From positions 1 to 23,499 of the IMG/VR virus record IMGVR_UViG_3300037070_004337: a stretch of 23,499 nt of DNA; one strand, written 5' to 3'. How positions within the stretch are numbered: the first letter of the stretch is position 1; each line of letters begins with the position of its first letter. Source of the stretch: a virus. The position numbers were made by a program, and so were the translations under genes. Below the pieces are notes generated by a model, which was not told the origin of the DNA, did no database searches, and saw only the letters and a list, made by a program, of their open reading frames with translations. Of this stretch, positions 20,370-23,499 are shown piece after piece.

Positions 20370-21071
20370 TCAGTCGTACCCCGGGACGCGCATCTCGAGG
20401 TCGATGTCCTGCTCGCTCATGCGGTCCATCTCGTGACTCTCGAGTTGGTCCGATTGGAGCTTGTCGAGCTTGTCCAGGTACTCGGCCTGGGCGCCCTCGA
20501 GGATCTCGGGTGCGTCCCGCTTGTCACCGTAGGTAATCATGGCCCCGGCGACGATGATGCGGTGATGGTCCGACGGCATATCGGGCTCGTCGTCGTCGGC
20601 CGCCAGGATCGTAGGGCGGCGCCATCCTTCCGCGGTGAAGGTGTAGCTCGCGTTCGGGATCCGCTCGGTGCGCAGCGTGTTGTCCGGCCGCACGGTGATG
20701 ATCGACGGCTTTCCAGAACCGGCGGCGCCAGTGCGGGTGCGGAACTGACGCCACGGCTCGTAGATCAGCTGCCGCGGGCCGGACCCAGCCTTATTCAGCC
20801 AGAACGTCTCGCGGTCCCACTGCCGCACGTCGTAGGCCGTGGGCGATGGCGGCGTCTGCCCTTGAGCTGCGGCGAACGAGATCGAGTGCTCGAACCACAG
20901 GTACTTCCACGTTTTCCAAAGGTTGTCGACCGTGAGACACGACTCGCGCGTCCACACGACGGCGTCGAGCAGGTCCCCGGTTTGATCCTCGACGGTCTCG
21001 AGGGACTCGGGGTCGCCGCCGGCGAGCCCCGTTTCCCGAATGACCTCGCGTGCGATCTCAAGGAAGTTCAC
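20370..21071 (-). CDS. Head-tail adaptor (tail tubular/connector) protein
   Basis: The product is 233 residues from GTG 21069-21071. The helical opening (MNFLEIAREVIRETGLAGG, then VEDQTGDLLDAVVWTRESC) followed by WKYLWFEHSISFAAAQGQT, YEPWRQFRTR and RPTILAADDDEPDMPSDHH is the familiar layout of short-tailed-phage adaptor proteins, which sit between portal and tail nozzle. Its location directly before the nozzle gene agrees. The translation signal is odd: GGAGG lies about 16 bases upstream, with a short GGCGG-CAG-CCGCC inverted repeat between it and the GTG, which could bring it closer when folded. The gene begins 1 nt after the previous stop. Confidence 0.82.
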   Translation of the reverse strand: MNFLEIAREVIRETGLAGGDPESLETVEDQTGDLLDAVVWTRESCLTVDNLWKTWKYLWFEHSISFAAAQGQTPPSPTAYDVRQWDRETFWLNKAGSGPRQLIYEPWRQFRTRTGAAGSGKPSIITVRPDNTLRTERIPNASYTFTAEGWRRPTILAADDDEPDMPSDHHRIIVAGAMITYGDKRDAPEILEGAQAEYLDKLDKLQSDQLESHEMDRMSEQDIDLEMRVPGYD

Positions 21072-21072
21072 G

Positions 21073-21474
21073 CTAGCCGGCGGCTGCCGCCTCCTCGTTG
21101 TGCTTCACGACCAGCCACTCGACCATGCGCGCGACCGATCCAGGCCCCTTCGCCTGATCGAGGTCCCCGCCCTTGGTGACGAAAATCTTTTTGACCTGCG
21201 TGAAGTTGAGGCCGCTCAACTGCGCCCGAAGCTCGTCCCCAGACGTCGCTTTCTGAGTCGTCGCGTCGGCCGCGGTAGCCGTCGACTTCGCGCCCACCGG
21301 AACCTTGCCGGCCGGCTTCCCGGCGCCGAGCGGCGGCTCCTTGCGGTTCTCTACCGGAGCGGTCTCGACCTCGTTGCCGCCGGCATCGAAGTAGCGCCCG
21401 TCCTGGTAGAAACGGAGGTTGGTCTCACCGAACGAGGTGGCGAATTTGCGCGAACGATCGAGCTGGCGACCCAT
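21073..21474 (-). CDS. Hypothetical structural-region protein with disordered centre
   Basis: The product is 133 residues. ATG 21472-21474 is chosen over an upstream ATG because AGGAG lies six bases before it. Residues 1-45 (MGRQLDRSRKFATSFGETN, then LRFYQDGRYFDAGGNEV) look like a small beta unit. Residues 45-85 are Ala/Pro/Lys/Thr-rich and likely disordered. Residues 85-133 are helical (LRAQLSGLNFTQVKKIFVTK, then SVARMVEWLVVKHNEEAAAA). I do not recognise the family. Its position between capsid and adaptor genes suggests a minor head component. Confidence 0.75.
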   Translation of the reverse strand: MGRQLDRSRKFATSFGETNLRFYQDGRYFDAGGNEVETAPVENRKEPPLGAGKPAGKVPVGAKSTATAADATTQKATSGDELRAQLSGLNFTQVKKIFVTKGGDLDQAKGPGSVARMVEWLVVKHNEEAAAAG

Positions 21475-21552
21475 GGGAATCTCCTGATGTGCTTCCGGCA
21501 AAACGCGGCCGGCTCGCGTGAATTGGGGTGGGGCGTGGCCGCATGGGTCACG

Positions 21553-21885
21553 TCACCACTGAAAGACGTCCTCGTCGAGGTCCGTACGGAGGCGCTCCTT
21601 GAAGGTCACGCCGTCCTCGACGGTGGCCTCGCGGATCTGCCGCTGGGCCTCCGGGCCGTCGTAGTTGCAACGGGTCCGGTTGGAGTGCATCCCGCCCATG
21701 CGGAAGCCGTCGCCGCGCGTATGCGTCGGCTCCGGTTGGCCGTTGCGCTCGTCGAGCCCGTGCGCCGTCTCGCGCCCGCGGAGCCCGCCGTGCGGGTTCT
21801 CGGCGTGGTCGGTGGGGTCGAAGCTCGGCTCGTAATCGAAATGACCCGGAACCGGGTTCATGGGGTAGCCGTGCTTTTTGGCCAT
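21553..21885 (-). CDS. Hypothetical hydrophilic protein of the head region
   Basis: The product is 110 residues with GAGGAGG five bases before ATG. It is hydrophilic and rich in Gly, His, Pro and Asp (MAKKHGYPMNPVPGHFDYEP, then TRGDGFRMGGMHSNRTRC) with a helical C-terminus (EATVEDGVTFKERLRTDLDE). A probable terminator hairpin lies directly upstream. No family is recognised. Confidence 0.75.
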   Translation of the reverse strand: MAKKHGYPMNPVPGHFDYEPSFDPTDHAENPHGGLRGRETAHGLDERNGQPEPTHTRGDGFRMGGMHSNRTRCNYDGPEAQRQIREATVEDGVTFKERLRTDLDEDVFQW

Positions 21886-21897
21886 GCGAGCCTCCTC

Positions 21898-21935
21898 GAA
21901 AAGCCCGGCGGCGCGCCGATGCGCTCACCGCCGGG
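21898..21935 (-). terminator. Terminator-like hairpin between two small head-region genes
   Basis: CCCGGCGG (21904-21911) and CCGCCGGG (21928-21935) are perfect 8-base complements with a 16-base loop. Read on the minus strand, the stem is followed by CTTTTC. This resembles an intrinsic terminator, though the T run is short and the loop long. The same-strand gene continues 13 nt later, so read-through must supply the downstream genes. It would lower their expression relative to the capsid genes. Confidence 0.55.
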
Positions 21936-21948
21936 AGTCAGGGTGCGC

Positions 21949-22131
21949 CTACTTGAGAGTGTGGCCGCGAGCGACTTTCTTCGAGGGGTTGCCGGACGGC
22001 TTCTGCGCGCCCGTCATCTCGCCCTTCACGCCCATCCCGAGCGATTCGGGGGAGGTCTTGTGAAAGCCCTCCTTGTGCGAGGTCCCCGACTCGAGTGAGC
22101 CGCCCTTCGTTTCTGCGTCGCGTGTCGACAT
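21949..22131 (-). CDS. Small hydrophilic hypothetical protein (60 aa)
   Basis: The product is 60 residues with GGAG six bases before ATG 22129-22131. It is rich in Lys, Gly, Ser and Thr (GGSLESGTSHKEGFHKTSPE) with no hydrophobic core, so probably disordered. Its good Shine-Dalgarno and its place in the operon support it as real. A hydrophilic, basic peptide beside the capsid gene might bind DNA or the inner capsid surface; this is speculation. Confidence 0.65.
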   Translation of the reverse strand: MSTRDAETKGGSLESGTSHKEGFHKTSPESLGMGVKGEMTGAQKPSGNPSKKVARGHTLK

Positions 22132-22168
22132 GCGAATCTCCTAGAGTTGCTGGGTTACGAGGGCGAGA

Positions 22169-22597
22169 TTACCACCACGCCGTCAAGAGCTGGACGTCGG
22201 CGATACCCGTCTCCGTGGTCGCGCCCGCGATGCAGGTCACGGTGACGCTCGAGCGGCCGCGCTCGATGTCCTCGCCGCCGCCGGCCTCGTCGTGCTCGAT
22301 CTCGAGAACCTCGCCAATGTCGACCGTCTCCGTCAGCCTGGTGAGCCCAGTGTCGAAGTAGCGATCGTCGTCCGAGCCGTCGCCGACCCGCACGCCGGCG
22401 TCGCTGACGTCGCCCGTGAAGTCCTCTGTGACCCTCAGAATGAAGATCGAGAGGATGCGGCCCGCGAGGCCGCGGCCGCGGAGCTTCGGCACCGGCAGAA
22501 GGTGAACGACGTTGGCGTCGCCGCCGAAGTTGACAGCCGGCAGTTGGTACGAGAGGTGGTAGGGGTTTTCGTAGCCCCCGAACATTCGATTGCGCAT
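22169..22597 (-). CDS. Putative head decoration / minor capsid protein
   Basis: The product is 142 residues with AAGGAG seven bases before ATG 22595-22597. The sequence is beta-rich (SYQLPAVNFGGDANVVHLLP, then RILSIFILRVTEDFTGDVSD) and ends in VTVTCIAGATTETGIADVQL followed by LTAWW. Its place directly after the major capsid gene, and its size and beta-rich character, fit a head decoration or stabilisation protein. I do not identify a named family. Confidence 0.65.
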   Translation of the reverse strand: MRNRMFGGYENPYHLSYQLPAVNFGGDANVVHLLPVPKLRGRGLAGRILSIFILRVTEDFTGDVSDAGVRVGDGSDDDRYFDTGLTRLTETVDIGEVLEIEHDEAGGGEDIERGRSSVTVTCIAGATTETGIADVQLLTAWW

Positions 22598-22626
22598 GAG
22601 AGGTCTCCTTGAGAGGGTTTCGAGAT

Positions 22627-22650
22627 CGGCCGACAGTTACCCGCCGGCCG
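22627..22650 (-). other. Inverted repeat in the capsid/decoration intergenic space
   Basis: CGGCCG occurs at 22627-22632 and 22645-22650 with a 12-base spacer, forming a possible 6-bp hairpin in the 80-nt gap after the capsid stop. No T run follows on the minus strand, so it is not called a terminator. It might protect or be cut in the capsid mRNA, or be chance in GC-rich DNA. Confidence 0.25.
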
Positions 22651-22677
22651 CTCCCACTTCGGGCTTCGTCGACGTTG

Positions 22678-23499
22678 TTACGCCGCCGACTCCCACTTCG
22701 CGATGCGGGCCTGATCTGCGTCGCCGTCGGGGCCGTGCACGATTCCGAAGCCGCCGAGGTAGTACCAGGCCACGCCACGGCTGCGGCCGTAGTCGCCCGG
22801 GATCTTGCCGCGGATCTCCTCGGGAATCACGAGGGCTTCCGCCACCGTGTCCTCGCCGAAGAAGAACGCCCAGTCCGAAAGGCCGTTGTTCCAAGCGTCC
22901 GCCACACGGAAGGTCCACGTCGTCGAGTCGACCGCGCCGCCCTTGGCGATGTTGGTCTGTTCGACGAATCGCACGCCCTCGTAGCGCCCGATTTCACCGT
23001 TCATGATCTTGGTGAAGCCGGTCTCGACGTACTTGTGGATGTCCTCGAGGTTGTTCTTGACCGTGCGGAACGTCGTCGGCCACCCCAGGGCGAAGTAGTC
23101 GTCGTTCATGTAGGGCGGGATCGACCGCTCCTTCATGCCGTCGACGATCGCCTTGATGTGGTCCTTGCCCATCGCGACGTTGTTCGTGATGGTCGCGCCG
23201 CCTTCCTCGAACGTGACCGCCGTCGTCGACGTGCCCGAGGTCGGGGTGACCGTCAACGGGGTGGCGTTGAACTGCGCGTGTGCCGCGCCGTCCAGCGTCT
23301 TTTTCGCGTCGTTCTTGAGGACCTTGTGGATGATCTCCGAGACCGGCTGCTTCGACAGATTGTCGAGCTTCCCGCTGTACGGGACCGAGTTACCGTACTC
23401 CGTGACCGTCAGGGTGCCCTGCTCGATCTCGAAGTTGGTCTCGGGCATCGTCTCGAGTTCCGTCAGCTCCTCGCCGCCGTCCTGAACGTCGCTGTATCT
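22678..23499 (-). CDS. Major capsid protein, HK97-fold (N4 gp56-like), 5' end outside window
   Basis: The frame is open to the right edge: codons upstream of the first in-window Met read RYSDVQDGGEELTELETMPE, so this Met (23448) is internal and the N-terminus is missing. Landmarks are GTLTVTEYGNSVPYSGKLDN, SEIIHKVLKNDAKKTLD, PPYMNDDYFALGWPTTFRTV, EIGRYEGVRFVEQTNI and WAFFFGEDTVAEALV, ending in DQARIAKWESAA. The order, an 'equivocal beta' start, a long spine-like helix, then Y.A..HP-like and IGRYEGVRFVE segments, matches N4 gp56-type HK97-fold capsid proteins. It forms the icosahedral shell. Being first in this window's operon with a terminator-like hairpin downstream, it is probably the most highly expressed gene here. 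Confidence 0.85.
   Translation of the reverse strand, partial: RYSDVQDGGEELTELETMPETNFEIEQGTLTVTEYGNSVPYSGKLDNLSKQPVSEIIHKVLKNDAKKTLDGAAHAQFNATPLTVTPTSGTSTTAVTFEEGGATITNNVAMGKDHIKAIVDGMKERSIPPYMNDDYFALGWPTTFRTVKNNLEDIHKYVETGFTKIMNGEIGRYEGVRFVEQTNIAKGGAVDSTTWTFRVADAWNNGLSDWAFFFGEDTVAEALVIPEEIRGKIPGDYGRSRGVAWYYLGGFGIVHGPDGDADQARIAKWESAA

Noticed and set aside
21475-21552. Hairpin in the gap before the 133-residue gene
   Set aside because: Only a 4-bp CCGG pairing can be drawn and the T run lies in the loop; not convincing.

Overview
The window is a late (structural plus lysis) block of a tailed phage or prophage genome. It is GC-rich, and nearly every gene lies on the minus strand and is transcribed from right to left. 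Neighbouring genes are tightly packed, with 4-nt ATGA/GTGA overlaps and Shine-Dalgarno sites inside the preceding stop codons. The gene set (HK97-fold capsid protein, short head-tail adaptor, one large tail nozzle protein with no tape measure or sheath, and several internal-virion-like proteins ending in a giant protein) points to a podovirus-type virion. A lipobox lipoprotein and a spanin-like membrane protein suggest a Gram-negative host. I cannot name the phage or host. Terminase, portal and the capsid N-terminus would lie beyond the right edge.

Layout from right to left, in transcription order: major capsid protein (cut by the window edge); possible head decoration protein; two small proteins with a terminator-like hairpin between them; a low-complexity protein; the head-tail adaptor; a 938-aa tail nozzle protein that seems to carry an inserted carbohydrate-binding-like domain; a short fibre adaptor; two tandem collagen-like fibre genes; a plus-strand lipoprotein moron with its own promoter; a 2-oxoglutarate/Fe(II) oxygenase; the lysis genes (spanin-like protein, TIGR02594-type endolysin, two small holin-like membrane proteins); two small genes that are easily missed; four virion or ejection-type proteins; and an 8.8-kb gene for a 2936-aa polyvalent protein. 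At the far left two plus-strand genes, one of them partial, converge on the end of the giant gene.

The giant protein is the most striking element. It appears to string together an inorganic-pyrophosphatase-like domain with a substituted active site, a DdrB-like ParB domain, a RelA/SpoT-like domain, an HExxxH zincin-like domain, a GNAT acetyltransferase-like domain and an ADP-ribosyltransferase of the polyvalent class. These sit between a Gly/Ala-rich, possibly membrane-active N-terminus and a long C-terminal internal-virion domain. This fits a protein injected with the DNA that delivers several anti-host or anti-defence activities at once.

Other points of interest are a prolyl-hydroxylase-like oxygenase close to two collagen-like fibre genes, regular G-x-S-P-x interruptions in one collagen, an antisense ORF with an extended -10 motif inside the giant gene, and the lipoprotein moron with a strong sigma70-like promoter. 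All functional statements come from reading motifs by eye; no database search was run.
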